Assembly: GCA_016930675.1 (NCBI GenBank) | Contig: JAFGGG010000030.1 | Location: 18,479-82,478, forward strand | DNA from: Spirochaetales bacterium | Lineage (GTDB): Bacteria > Spirochaetota > Spirochaetia > SZUA-6 > RPPD01 | DNA: 64,000 nt | Direction of reading: 5' to 3' | In this document: positions 52,826 through 62,427 of the stretch, in pieces | How the letters are laid out: every line of letters begins with the position of its first letter | Numbering within the stretch: position 1 is the stretch's first letter | The notes under the pieces: generated by a model | Databases searched by the model: none | What the model was told of the DNA's origin: nothing | Seen by the model: the letters and a program-made list of their open reading frames with translations, nothing else | Position numbers and translations under genes: made by a program

Positions 52826-55147
52826 ATGAATAAAAAACTGATTATAGTACTTAGTATCACTATTTTTATCATTATAGCCAGTATCAGCCTGCTTTTTATG
52901 GTCGGATCATCATCTCTCAGCATCAGGCGGGACCAGGCGGCCGGTCTTACAGCACCATCCACCGAAACCGCTAAAAACCTCATTCAGGGTGTGGTGAACG
53001 GAGCCCATACCAATCTGTCGAATATCCTGGAGGGAAAAGATGACCTGTCATATCTTGTGCAAAAAGAAAAGCGCCTGTTAAAGTCGGCTGTGGATATTGC
53101 CTACGCGGAGCTTACCTACCTGCGGGATGAATATAATAAAGGCAATTATAGTTTGGAGCGGATTAAAAAACAGATTCGTGAAAGTCTTGAAAGCACCAGA
53201 TACGGCGAAAAGGGCTATTTCTGGATCATCGATACGGAGCTTACGATGATAATGCATCCTTTTTATCCACCGGCGCAGGCGCCGGCATGGTATGAAAAGG
53301 GTGGTGTGGCGGATTTCAGCGATCGTAATGGTAAAAAACTGTATCAGGAGATCGTAAAACTCTGTAAAGCGCAGGGTGATTGCTATGTTGAATATGTTTG
53401 GTACAAGGAAGAAGAAAAAGCTCAAAACTTACCCAAGCTGGCTTATGCCAGACTTTTTCCTGACTGGAATTGGATAATTATAACCGCGTCCTTTTTGGAA
53501 GCCGATGAAAAACTTTTGCAGCAGGAAGCGCTTGAGCGGCTTAAGAATCTTTATTTCGCCGAGACCGGTTCGTTTTGGATAATGGATATTAATCCTGAGC
53601 TGCTTGTTCATTCCGGACATACGGCGGCGGACACGCCGGAGCTGTATGAAAAAGAGGGCCTGACCGGGCTTGTGAATGCAAAACAGGAGCGGGTGTTTGT
53701 AGAGATGGTTGAGCTGTGTAAGAGGAGTGAGCAGGGATTTCTGGAATTTGAACTGCCCGCGCTCTGGACAGGTGAAGCAGGAAGCACGGAACGATTGGGA
53801 TTTGTCAAGCTTTTTAAACCCTGGAACTGGATTATCGGAGCCGAGGTTTCCAGGCAGGAAGCAGTTCAGTTATCCGACGCCGTCCTCATCCGGCAGGTTC
53901 AAACAAGCCCCAATTATCCGCTTTTTATCATATGTCTGGTGCTGGCTGTCGGAAGCGTAGCGGGTCTTGCTCTTTATTCCAGAAGATATGTAAAAGCACC
54001 GATTATGTCTTCTGATGCCGGTCAGGTACAGCCTCCTGAAACGACATATCAGCCTGAGCTTGAACCGGCACCGACCGGTCGGGAAAGCACAAAAACTGCC
54101 GCCTATCATGAGTTGTTTCAAAACTATAACAGATCGGTTTCCCTATTGAAGGAGCTGTCTTCAGGGCGGAACAAAAACGGCAGTCCTGTCTCCGACCTTA
54201 CCCGGGATACCACGACACACGTACAACGTATCTCTTCACTTATGCAGACTTTACAGAAGGAAGTTGCTTCTTTTTATAATCAGACAACTGCCTTTGCTTC
54301 ATCTTTGGAATCGGTTGTCAATTCGGTGGAGCAGCTTTCCGTTTCTTTTGAAGATCAGATCTCAAGTATTGCCCAATCACAGACATCCATTGAAAAGATA
54401 GCAGAGTCCATTACAAATATAGATAAAATTATTTACGTGAAAAAAGTGCTGTCGGACAAGCTGTCAAAGACCTCAATCGCCAGCGAAGATCAGTTTGAAG
54501 TATTTTCAGAAGCCATTGAGAAAATATCTCGATCTACCAATATGATGTTGGAAATGATTGAGATAATCAATGGCATAAATAAACAAACCAATCTTTTGGC
54601 CATCAATGCCGCCATTGAAGCCGCGCACGCCGGTGAAGCGGGTAAAGGATTCGCCGTGGTAGCGGACGAGATTAAAAAACTGGCTGATGAAACAGCCAAT
54701 AATGCCAGTTTAATTACTAAAACCCTGCACCAGGAAATAGAGAATATTTACAGGGCGAACGAACTCACTCTTAATATCAATCAGGATTTCGACACATTGA
54801 GTACGGGGATTACGGATATTGCCGGTGCCATGGGTGATATACAGCAGGCTACTCATGAGTTAACCGGCGGCAGTGGTGAGATTGTAAACTCTGTTTCGGT
54901 TTTATCCGGAATCACCGAACAGACTCGGCGGGCTTTTTTAACGATAACAAAAAAGATCAAGGAGATTACCACCGCGTGCAGCTCGCTTTCAAGTGTAAAG
55001 GAGCACACAACGCGAACCTTAAGTGATCTGAATCAGTCAATAGAAACCGTGCTGCACGCAACTTCAGAACTGACGGGAATTTTCCAAAAGATACGGGAAG
55101 AAATCGGGAGATTCGATGGTTTTATCAGCACCAATGAGCATTCATAA
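52826..55147 (+). CDS. Methyl-accepting chemotaxis protein with tandem Cache-type sensor
   Basis: About 773 residues. TM1 ([20 protein letters not shown]), a periplasmic region of about 340 residues with two Cache-2-like repeats ([20 protein letters not shown] and [20 protein letters not shown], each followed by PDWNWI or KPWNWI), TM2 ([18 protein letters not shown]), then the cytoplasmic signalling coil with the tip [20 protein letters not shown], then [18 protein letters not shown]. There is no clear HAMP domain. It senses small molecules, often organic acids, and controls CheA. The methyltransferase gene starts inside its last codons. Confidence 0.93.
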   Translation: MNKKLIIVLSITIFIIIASISLLFMVGSSSLSIRRDQAAGLTAPSTETAKNLIQGVVNGAHTNLSNILEGKDDLSYLVQKEKRLLKSAVDIAYAELTYLRDEYNKGNYSLERIKKQIRESLESTRYGEKGYFWIIDTELTMIMHPFYPPAQAPAWYEKGGVADFSDRNGKKLYQEIVKLCKAQGDCYVEYVWYKEEEKAQNLPKLAYARLFPDWNWIIITASFLEADEKLLQQEALERLKNLYFAETGSFWIMDINPELLVHSGHTAADTPELYEKEGLTGLVNAKQERVFVEMVELCKRSEQGFLEFELPALWTGEAGSTERLGFVKLFKPWNWIIGAEVSRQEAVQLSDAVLIRQVQTSPNYPLFIICLVLAVGSVAGLALYSRRYVKAPIMSSDAGQVQPPETTYQPELEPAPTGRESTKTAAYHELFQNYNRSVSLLKELSSGRNKNGSPVSDLTRDTTTHVQRISSLMQTLQKEVASFYNQTTAFASSLESVVNSVEQLSVSFEDQISSIAQSQTSIEKIAESITNIDKIIYVKKVLSDKLSKTSIASEDQFEVFSEAIEKISRSTNMMLEMIEIINGINKQTNLLAINAAIEAAHAGEAGKGFAVVADEIKKLADETANNASLITKTLHQEIENIYRANELTLNINQDFDTLSTGITDIAGAMGDIQQATHELTGGSGEIVNSVSVLSGITEQTRRAFLTITKKIKEITTACSSLSSVKEHTTRTLSDLNQSIETVLHATSELTGIFQKIREEIGRFDGFISTNEHS

Positions 55148-56834
55148 ATCCGCTTATTTAACCAAGCAGATAATAGCATATATAGGTAATAAACGTAATC
55201 TTCTGGGGCTTATCCACAGCGCGCTACAACGGTGCCTGGGCCATGATTTTAAGGGCAAGTATTTTCTGGATCTGTTCGCGGGAAGCGGTGTTGTGTCCCG
55301 GCTGGCCAAGGCTTTGGGATTTCGTGTGTTTTGCAACGATTGGGAGTTTTTTTCTTATGTTATCAACAGCGCCTATATTGGTGTAGATAAAAATGAGACT
55401 GAAAGCTTTTATAAAGATCACGGCGGAGTCCGGGGTATGGTCGATTATCTTAACCGGCTGCCCGATCCCGGGCTCGAAGATCTTTATATCGCGCGCTGCT
55501 ACTGCCCGCCGCATGATAACATTCATAATGTGGATTACCAAACCGAACGGCTTTTTTACACGCGCTCCAATGGTTTGATCATCGATAAAATACGTAATGA
55601 GATCGAACGTCTTTATCCGCGGGAAAAGACCGAAGCGGACCGGCAGGCGCTTAAAGAAAAATACCTGCTGTTGGCGCTTCTGCTTTATGAAAGCGCCACT
55701 CATACCAACACGTCGGGAGTGTTCAAGGCCTATCACAAAGGTTTCGGCGGTCATAACCGCGACGCGCTGACGCGGATCCTGGCCCGCATAGAGCTTAAGC
55801 CTCCGGTGTTGATCGATTCGGCATTTTCTCATCAGATTTTTATGCGGGACGCAAATAAGCTGGTGTGTTCGGATGACCTGCGCAACACGCTGTTCGACGT
55901 GGCCTATCTTGATCCCCCGTACAACCAGCATCAGTACGGCAGCAACTATCACCTGCTCAATACCATAGCCAGATGGGACAAGCCGCCCGTGAACACGACC
56001 CAGCTGAAAAACGGAAAGCTGGTGGACAAGGCCGGTATAAGGAAAGATTGGACAAACACGCGCTCCGCCTACTGCTATAGGGAGAGCGCGGTGCGGGCAT
56101 TCGGGGAGCTGCTTGCAAACGTAGAAGCGCGCCATATCCTGTTAAGCTACAGCACCGAGGGCATCATTCCCTTCGAGGAGCTGTACAGGATCTGCGCGGC
56201 GCGTGGACGCGTGGATGCGGTGACCAATGAGTACATCAAATACCGCGGAGGCAGGCAGAGCATGAACCGGCTGAACGACAATATCGAGCTGGTGCTGATC
56301 ATAGACACCCGCAAAAAGCACAATAAAAAACTGTCCTCCAAAGTGAACGAGCTGTTGCTGCGCAAGAAACTCTCCCTGCAGCTGAAAAAGCGCTACCGCA
56401 GGGAGCTGCTGCGGGGGGAGTTCGAGCTGGATGAACGAACCGAGCGTGTGATTTTCGCGCGCAACGGGAACCGGTATGAGATTCCCACAAAGGCCTTTTT
56501 CGAACTTGAGCATGATCCCTCCCTGGCCGGCATTGCAGCCGCGGACCTGCGGCTGTTGCTCGACAAGCTGCGCATGTGCCAGTGCGAGGACAAGCGAGAA
56601 GAATTGGAGCAGCTCATGAAAATCATCAACAACGGGAAAAAGAACAATGAGTATTTCGTCAGACAAGTTCCCCGTTCTTTACGGAAAATTGCCCATAAAA
56701 AGTATACATTTATTTTCAGGGAGTGGCTGGAGCGGATACGGCGGCTGGAGAAAACACACAAACCGCTTTATGCCGTGATAAAAGACCGTATCGACCAGAT
56801 AGAGGTTCTGGCGCGAAAGCGGTTTGAGGGGTGA
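55116..56834 (+). CDS. Orphan D12-class DNA adenine-N6 methyltransferase
   Basis: A 572-residue enzyme with no restriction partner in the window. Motif order fits the D12/Dam-like (alpha) class: [14 protein letters not shown] (motif X), [20 protein letters not shown] (motif I, AdoMet binding), then [20 protein letters not shown] near residue 265 (motif IV, catalytic D-P-P-Y). An additional C-terminal region (about 400-572) is charged and helical, larger than in Dam. It probably methylates adenine at a site to be determined. GGGAG precedes the ATG at 55116 by five bases; the gene overlaps the chemoreceptor by 32 bases. It is more GC-rich than its neighbours. Confidence 0.88.
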   Translation: MVLSAPMSIHKSAYLTKQIIAYIGNKRNLLGLIHSALQRCLGHDFKGKYFLDLFAGSGVVSRLAKALGFRVFCNDWEFFSYVINSAYIGVDKNETESFYKDHGGVRGMVDYLNRLPDPGLEDLYIARCYCPPHDNIHNVDYQTERLFYTRSNGLIIDKIRNEIERLYPREKTEADRQALKEKYLLLALLLYESATHTNTSGVFKAYHKGFGGHNRDALTRILARIELKPPVLIDSAFSHQIFMRDANKLVCSDDLRNTLFDVAYLDPPYNQHQYGSNYHLLNTIARWDKPPVNTTQLKNGKLVDKAGIRKDWTNTRSAYCYRESAVRAFGELLANVEARHILLSYSTEGIIPFEELYRICAARGRVDAVTNEYIKYRGGRQSMNRLNDNIELVLIIDTRKKHNKKLSSKVNELLLRKKLSLQLKKRYRRELLRGEFELDERTERVIFARNGNRYEIPTKAFFELEHDPSLAGIAAADLRLLLDKLRMCQCEDKREELEQLMKIINNGKKNNEYFVRQVPRSLRKIAHKKYTFIFREWLERIRRLEKTHKPLYAVIKDRIDQIEVLARKRFEG

Positions 56835-56922
56835 GGGAATGTTATAACGCACGGCCGAGTTCAGCGTGTTCACGGCCGCGCTCCGTCAGGCGGGGAGAGA
56901 CAGTAACAGAAGGAGGAGCATT

Positions 56923-57990
56923 ATGAAAAAAATAATCTGCCTTATTTTGGCTGCCGGTTTCATAACCGGATGCGTGGGGTCGTCGTATAAAGACAGCATC
57001 ATCCCTAGAGTCAACAGCACGCGTCTTGAGTACGCGGACCGGTTTGTGGCGTTTCCGGAACAGAAGGAGAGGGATGTTGAACTGGAAGAGCGGTTTGACG
57101 AGCTGCTGCTTAAATACGCCGGCAGCGCAAGCCGGATTATCAACTATATGAAAGAGATGGCGGACACATACTGCCAAAGCCCTTTTATCAAGCATTATCA
57201 TTTTATCAGCGATAGAACAAGAAAACTTAAGGGAGACAAGCTGCTTGAGTGGTGGATGCTTTTGGATGTGACAACCGCGGTCCATGAAACCACCCACCTG
57301 TTTTCGGACTGGGCCGCCTGTATGAGTCCCGAATATTCCACCAGCAGACCCGGAATCCTTTCCTATTACGCCCCGACGGAACTAATGGCCGTGTATCTGG
57401 AGGATTGGGGCGTGCATTATATTCTGATGACGGAAACGGTTCCCTCAGCCAACATAACACCGTTCATAAAGGATAAAAGACTGCTTAAGCAAAGTCGATA
57501 TGAAACGTATGTCGATCCTTCCTCCACATATCAGTCGACACAGCGAGACGGAGTGTACGGCCTGATGAACGAATATCACGCCTACTATTATTCACTTGTC
57601 GTAGAGTTTAACAAAGTAAAAGACCTCGGAATACAAATGAGTGTAAGAAAGTCGGAGACATCCAGAACAATTTATTCCTTTTACACGGACAACTATCTTG
57701 CTTTTTTACAGTTCAGTGCGTACCTGTTGACCTATTTCCGCATGGTTGAAAAAGAGTATCCGGATATTTACAGCGAGCTGCTGCGCAACAATACCCTGCT
57801 TGAGGCGTTTTTAAGGATACATGATGCTTTCAAAGCGCTGCAGTATGAATTAATTGAAGTGATAAAGTCCAAATCGGAAGACGGAAGTTTTCACTATCGG
57901 AAGGAGTATGAAATGACGATGGCCGAATACCTGCTGCCCGCGAACCAGTCCATGCTTGCCGGGATACGGGAAAAGGTGAAGGGGTTTTAG
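56923..57990 (+). CDS. Lipoprotein with HExxH metallopeptidase-like motif
   Basis: A 355-residue lipoprotein: leader KKIICLILAAGFITGC (lipobox ITGC, Cys17), with AAGGAGGAG before the ATG at 56923. His-Glu-Thr-Thr-His at residues 121-125 (TTAVHETTHLFSDWA) has the HExxH spacing of zinc metallopeptidases, and NEYHA at 216-220 could supply the third ligand Glu, as in gluzincins. I do not recognise the overall family, and a single HExxH can arise by chance; the helical context supports it only weakly. It follows the methyltransferase gene by 88 bases. Confidence 0.78.
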   Translation: MKKIICLILAAGFITGCVGSSYKDSIIPRVNSTRLEYADRFVAFPEQKERDVELEERFDELLLKYAGSASRIINYMKEMADTYCQSPFIKHYHFISDRTRKLKGDKLLEWWMLLDVTTAVHETTHLFSDWAACMSPEYSTSRPGILSYYAPTELMAVYLEDWGVHYILMTETVPSANITPFIKDKRLLKQSRYETYVDPSSTYQSTQRDGVYGLMNEYHAYYYSLVVEFNKVKDLGIQMSVRKSETSRTIYSFYTDNYLAFLQFSAYLLTYFRMVEKEYPDIYSELLRNNTLLEAFLRIHDAFKALQYELIEVIKSKSEDGSFHYRKEYEMTMAEYLLPANQSMLAGIREKVKGF

Positions 57991-58089
57991 GGGTTGTTAA
58001 AAAATACCAGAATTAGGCTTTACTGACCCGCAATCCCTCCTAAACTGCCGCACCACAAACACCGCCGCGACCACGGAAATACCCTCATC

Positions 58090-58118
58090 TTGACACATAA
58101 TATAGAAAGAACTATGTT
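58090..58118 (+). promoter_or_regulatory. Promoter of the large sensor-cyclase gene
   Basis: A perfect TTGACA (58090-58095) and TATGTT (58113-58118) are 17 bases apart. The expected start lies about 8 bases before the ATG at 58133, and no ribosome-binding site is seen, so a very short leader is likely. Confidence 0.6.
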
Positions 58119-58132
58119 TACATTGTGCAGTC

Positions 58133-61100
58133 ATGAAAAAAAAACGCTATACAATCGGTTTCATCTTCGGGGATTTTTACGGTGCTTATACCGCAAATTT
58201 ATTTTACAATATAGTTAAAACATGTCGTGAGTATGACCAGAATATTCTGGGTTTTGGGGGAGGATTCTTAGCCAGTCCGGACCAGAGTGTTCTCGGCGAA
58301 AACTGTAATTTTATCTATGACCTTGTGAATAAAGAAAATGTCGACGGAATCATTATAGAAGGCTCTATCGGTAATTTTATTTCCAGAAAAATGATGCTGG
58401 ATTTCCTGAAAAAATATGCGGGTATTCCCATGGTCAATATCGGTACCAATATTGAAGGCATCAACAATATATTAATTGACAATAAAAAAGGCATGGAGGA
58501 TTTGGTCACCCATCTTGTCGAATATCACAATTATAAAAAAATCGCTTTTGTAGAAGGAACCGAAGGAAACTTCGAAGCAATCGCACGGTATAAAGCATAT
58601 GAAAAGGTTTTGAAGCAACATAATATTCCGATAGATAAAAATTTGGTAACCAATGGTAATTTCAATTATTTCGGCGGTGTTAAGGCCTATCAGACTTTGT
58701 TTGAAGAGAGAAAGGCGGATATTGACGCCATAGTGTGCGCGAATGATTATATGGCAATTAGTATTATACTGGAAATGCAGAAGCATGGATATAAAGTCCC
58801 CGATGACGCGGCGGTGACGGGATTCGACGACACCGAGGAAAGCTTGACCACAAAACCCACACTTACTACGATAAAACAGCCTTTTTATGACATCGGGCAG
58901 GAAAGCGTAAAAATGCTTTTGTCTCTGTTGGAGGGGAAAAAGGTTCCGGATAAAATCGTACTGCCTACCGAATTTCTTATCAGAGAATCCTGCGGCTGCA
59001 AAGTCGCCGATAAATTATATCATATCAAGAGTAGTGGAATTACAAAAACCGTTACGAAAGACGATAAAAATGAATGTATCGATGAAATAAGCATAAATAT
59101 CAATAAAGAACTTCCGTTTTTAATAAATAAAATAAGCGTAAAACAATGGGTAAAAGATATTATTGATTCATATAATACTATTAATGGCGGAGAAAACAGA
59201 GACCGGTTATTCGAAAGATTTTTGATATTATTCCATAAATTGATAGACAGTAATGAAGAAATACTTACCATCTATAGATTCATATCGATTTTTTATAGTT
59301 CCATAATAAATCGACTCACTGTGGAGAATGAACGGGAAAATGTTTTACATTTATGGATCGATACCGTAATCTTATTCGGATTATTGATAAAAGATGAGCT
59401 GTCCGATAAAAAGGCGAAATTCAAACTTGAGTCGCATGTTGTTTTCGATATTAACGAAAATTTTATCAATACATTCAATTTTGAACAACTCAAAGAAGCA
59501 ATCCTGGATAATTTGACGCATTTCCAGTTTAACAGTTTTTTTATATGTTTGTTCGAGGATGAAACTCTGGAAAAATCAAAAATCTTGATTGCCTATGATA
59601 AAAATAAAAGGGAAAAAATCAGGTTTGATTCATTTCCGTCAAAAAATTTACTGCCGTCGAAAATAAACAAAAACAAGCGCTTTGAATATGTTGTCATGTC
59701 GCTGAATTTTAAAGATGAATATTTCGGCTATGTCATATACGACATTCAAACGTTAACCTGTTTTATATATGAAACCCTGTCTGTTCAAATCAGCGGCGCC
59801 ATAAAAGGATCACGATTGACGAATGAATTATACGAATATACGACCCAACTTGAAACCAAAGTAAAAGAGCGTACAATCGAATTGGAAAACGCCAATGAAA
59901 AGTTAAAAAAACTTGATGAATTGAAAAATGATTTTATTGCAAATATAACTCATGATTTTAGATCTCCTTTAACATCGATTTTAAATGTCGCGGAGCTTGC
60001 TTTGAAATATGATAAGAAGATAGATGATGAAAATAAAGAAAATTATAGTTTAATATTTCAAGCTTCATTACGATTAAAAAATTCGATTGATAAGTTATTG
60101 GACATTGCAAAAATGGATGCTCATGGGATTAAGCTAAAGATAAAAAAATTGGATCTGATATCATTTATTACAAGGATATTGGATTTTTATTCTTCATCTG
60201 TTTTGGGAAGCGACATAAAAATAATACGAAAATTGCCCGGTAAAAAAATTAGTAATTTTTATACTGATATCGAGAAACTTGAAGAGATTATTGATAATAT
60301 CATGTCGAATGCGATTAAGTTCAGAAATCCGAAAAAAGGAATAATAACCTGTGAATTAAAAGAAAAAAATAATACAGCATTGATATGTATTTCGGATAAC
60401 GGTATCGGAATAAAAAAAGAAAAATTAGAGACAATCTTTAACAGATTTGAACAGGCTCATAACGGGCGGAATAGTCCGTATAGAGGTACGGGAATAGGCC
60501 TGGCATTCGCAAAACAATTAGTTGGTTATTTAAAAGGAAATATTTGGGCCGAGTCTGACGGAGAAGGAAAGGGGTCGAAATTTTTTATAGAATTTAAAAA
60601 AGGTAAAGAAATTTTTGATAAAAAAGATTTCTACGATGAAGAAAATACGCACATAAAAAAGAAAGATGTAAAAGCATTGGTGGAATTGGAAATAGGAACG
60701 AGAGAAAGTGAAGAAAAGATAGTTACTTATTTCACCGATCTAAATAGAGAGAATGAAGCGGATTACAAAAAGGCAATAATAATAATAATTGATGATGATA
60801 AAAATGTTCGGGAAATAGTAATTAAATATTTAAAAAATTATGGTTATAGAAATTTTATCGCTGCAGCGGATGGAAAGTCAGGGCTTGAAGCGGTATATGA
60901 ATATTCACCTGATTTAATTTTATGCGACTATAATATGCCTAACATGAAAGGTGATGAATTTCATAATGAGTTGATAAGTAATCCGAAGTATAAAAAAATA
61001 CCGTTTGTTTTTTTATCAGCAATCGCGGATAAAGACTTAATTATAGAAAGAAGACAGAAAGGCGCTAATGCCTATCTCAAAAAACCGATAGATGAAAAAA

Positions 61101-61846
61101 TATTGATTTTAACGGTTGAAGAAAATATTAAAAAATATTTTGAATACTTAAAAATATCCAAACTTGCAACTATAGATGAATTAACCGGACTTAAAAACAA
61201 AAGAGCAATAATAGAAAATCTCAGGCGTGAGTTGGCAACAAGAAAGTATAGAGATATGTCGCTAATTTTTATGGATCTTGATAGTTTTAAAATAATAAAC
61301 GATGACTATGGACACCAGGTTGGCGATAAACTGCTTTCTTCAATCGGTGAACTATTAAAATCTTCAATGCGTCACTATGATATCATAGGAAGATACGGCG
61401 GAGATGAATTTGTCCTCATATTACCGGACACTGATATGAAACAGGCTTTCAATGTGACAAAAATATTATCAAAATCATTATTAAACAATAAATTAATACA
61501 TAATGAAAAAGAGATTGCAATAAGTTCGAGTTTTGGAGTGGCTTCATTAAAAGACAACGCAAAATATATTGAAAAAACATTAAAGATCGCCAATCTAAAA
61601 GATATATACGAAGTTGATAACGCGGCCGAAGCTGATTGGCAAAAAATAGAAAATATCAAATTTCAGATTTCCGAGCTTTTATTGAAGATGGCTGATACGG
61701 CATTATATAAAGCAAAACAAACTGAATGTAAAAAATGCGGATTTGTTTCAAAAAAATCTCATGATTTTCTTAATGACAGATGTTCGAAATGTAAGAGTGA
61801 TGAATTAATAAAAGGCAGAAATAAGGTTATAACTTTCAAACCCTAA
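58133..61846 (+). CDS. Soluble LacI-like sensor histidine kinase with receiver, GGDEF and zinc-ribbon end
   Basis: A 1237-residue cytoplasmic protein without membrane span. In order: a LacI/GalR-type ligand-binding domain without HTH (about 1-290; VDGIIIEGSIGN, AIVCANDYMAIS, VTGFDDTEES, ending RESCGC); a helical/GAF-like middle (about 300-560); a coiled coil; HisKA with FIANITHDFRSPLTSI; HATPase with ISDNGIGIKKEK and GTGIGLAFAK; receiver with IIIDDDKNVRE and LILCDYNMPNMKGDE; GGDEF domain with DELTGLKNKRA and GRYGGDEFVLILP, holding an insert of about 45 residues before its last helix; and a C-terminal CxxC-x14-CxxC (Cys1199, 1202, 1217, 1220). It likely turns binding of a sugar-like ligand into phosphorelay and c-di-GMP synthesis. 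Confidence 0.9.
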   Translation: MKKKRYTIGFIFGDFYGAYTANLFYNIVKTCREYDQNILGFGGGFLASPDQSVLGENCNFIYDLVNKENVDGIIIEGSIGNFISRKMMLDFLKKYAGIPMVNIGTNIEGINNILIDNKKGMEDLVTHLVEYHNYKKIAFVEGTEGNFEAIARYKAYEKVLKQHNIPIDKNLVTNGNFNYFGGVKAYQTLFEERKADIDAIVCANDYMAISIILEMQKHGYKVPDDAAVTGFDDTEESLTTKPTLTTIKQPFYDIGQESVKMLLSLLEGKKVPDKIVLPTEFLIRESCGCKVADKLYHIKSSGITKTVTKDDKNECIDEISININKELPFLINKISVKQWVKDIIDSYNTINGGENRDRLFERFLILFHKLIDSNEEILTIYRFISIFYSSIINRLTVENERENVLHLWIDTVILFGLLIKDELSDKKAKFKLESHVVFDINENFINTFNFEQLKEAILDNLTHFQFNSFFICLFEDETLEKSKILIAYDKNKREKIRFDSFPSKNLLPSKINKNKRFEYVVMSLNFKDEYFGYVIYDIQTLTCFIYETLSVQISGAIKGSRLTNELYEYTTQLETKVKERTIELENANEKLKKLDELKNDFIANITHDFRSPLTSILNVAELALKYDKKIDDENKENYSLIFQASLRLKNSIDKLLDIAKMDAHGIKLKIKKLDLISFITRILDFYSSSVLGSDIKIIRKLPGKKISNFYTDIEKLEEIIDNIMSNAIKFRNPKKGIITCELKEKNNTALICISDNGIGIKKEKLETIFNRFEQAHNGRNSPYRGTGIGLAFAKQLVGYLKGNIWAESDGEGKGSKFFIEFKKGKEIFDKKDFYDEENTHIKKKDVKALVELEIGTRESEEKIVTYFTDLNRENEADYKKAIIIIIDDDKNVREIVIKYLKNYGYRNFIAAADGKSGLEAVYEYSPDLILCDYNMPNMKGDEFHNELISNPKYKKIPFVFLSAIADKDLIIERRQKGANAYLKKPIDEKILILTVEENIKKYFEYLKISKLATIDELTGLKNKRAIIENLRRELATRKYRDMSLIFMDLDSFKIINDDYGHQVGDKLLSSIGELLKSSMRHYDIIGRYGGDEFVLILPDTDMKQAFNVTKILSKSLLNNKLIHNEKEIAISSSFGVASLKDNAKYIEKTLKIANLKDIYEVDNAAEADWQKIENIKFQISELLLKMADTALYKAKQTECKKCGFVSKKSHDFLNDRCSKCKSDELIKGRNKVITFKP

Positions 61847-61903
61847 TTACATAAAAAAGAGTTATGGAAATAATATAGCATCTCAATATAATCCACAAAA
61901 AAT

Positions 61904-61950
61904 AGTTGCAATTACAACCGTTATTCTGTATATTGGTTGCAGATACAACC
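61904..61950 (+). promoter_or_regulatory. MarR promoter with two phased palindromic operators
   Basis: GGTTG-CAGATA-CAACC (61935-61950) is a perfect palindrome and AGTTG-CAATTA-CAACC (61904-61919) a copy with one mismatch in the outer base. Their centres are 31 bases apart, about three helical turns. A promoter lies across them: TTGCAA (61907-61912), 16 bases, TATATT (61929-61934). Binding would block both the -35 region and the start site. Confidence 0.75.
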
Positions 61951-61962
61951 AAAGGAGATACT

Positions 61963-62427
61963 ATGAAGACATCCACATCTGTCGGGAAATGGGTTTCCAT
62001 TTTATACCGGTTTTCCCAGTCATATCTTAAAAAAAAATTGAAAGCGTTTAATCTCGGCCCGGGTCAGCTTCAGATTCTGCTGCTGCTCTTTCACAAAGAA
62101 CACGTGCGGCAGACGGATTTGGCGCTCCGGCTCCAGCTTGATAAAACAAGTATGGCCAGAACCATAAGCAGGCTTGAGTCAAAGGGCTATGTACGGCGCG
62201 GTAAAGACGATCGTGATGCCAGGGCGTATACCGTCAGCCTGACGCAACAGGCCAAGAATATCAGGAACAAGGTGGTTCCTATTTTGAAAAACTGGAACAA
62301 AACCCTGCTGCGTGGCTTTTCCCCGGAGGAACAGGATCAGTTCATTGACTTTCTTATAAAAGCCGCGAAAAACGCCAAAAAGGCACTGAAAGGGGAGGCG
62401 GATGACGCGTTCGGCTGTTCTGACTAA
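61963..62427 (+). CDS. MarR-family transcriptional regulator
   Basis: A 154-residue winged-helix regulator. AAAGGAG lies five bases before the ATG at 61963; a frame extension to 61906 crosses the operators and is not used. The wHTH has LNL-like FNLGPGQLQILLLLF, VRQTDLALRLQLDKTSMART, then SRLESKGYVRRGKDDRDARA, the MarR recognition helix and wing. Flanking helices form the dimer interface. Two palindromes in its promoter point to autorepression. It overlaps the MATE efflux gene by 26 bases, the usual MarR-efflux pairing. Confidence 0.93.
   Translation: MKTSTSVGKWVSILYRFSQSYLKKKLKAFNLGPGQLQILLLLFHKEHVRQTDLALRLQLDKTSMARTISRLESKGYVRRGKDDRDARAYTVSLTQQAKNIRNKVVPILKNWNKTLLRGFSPEEQDQFIDFLIKAAKNAKKALKGEADDAFGCSD

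Noticed and set aside
55224..56135. 303-codon open frame on the minus strand inside the methyltransferase gene
   Set aside because: It mirrors a gene with clear D12 methyltransferase motifs, has no family signature, and GC-rich coding DNA often leaves the opposite strand open.
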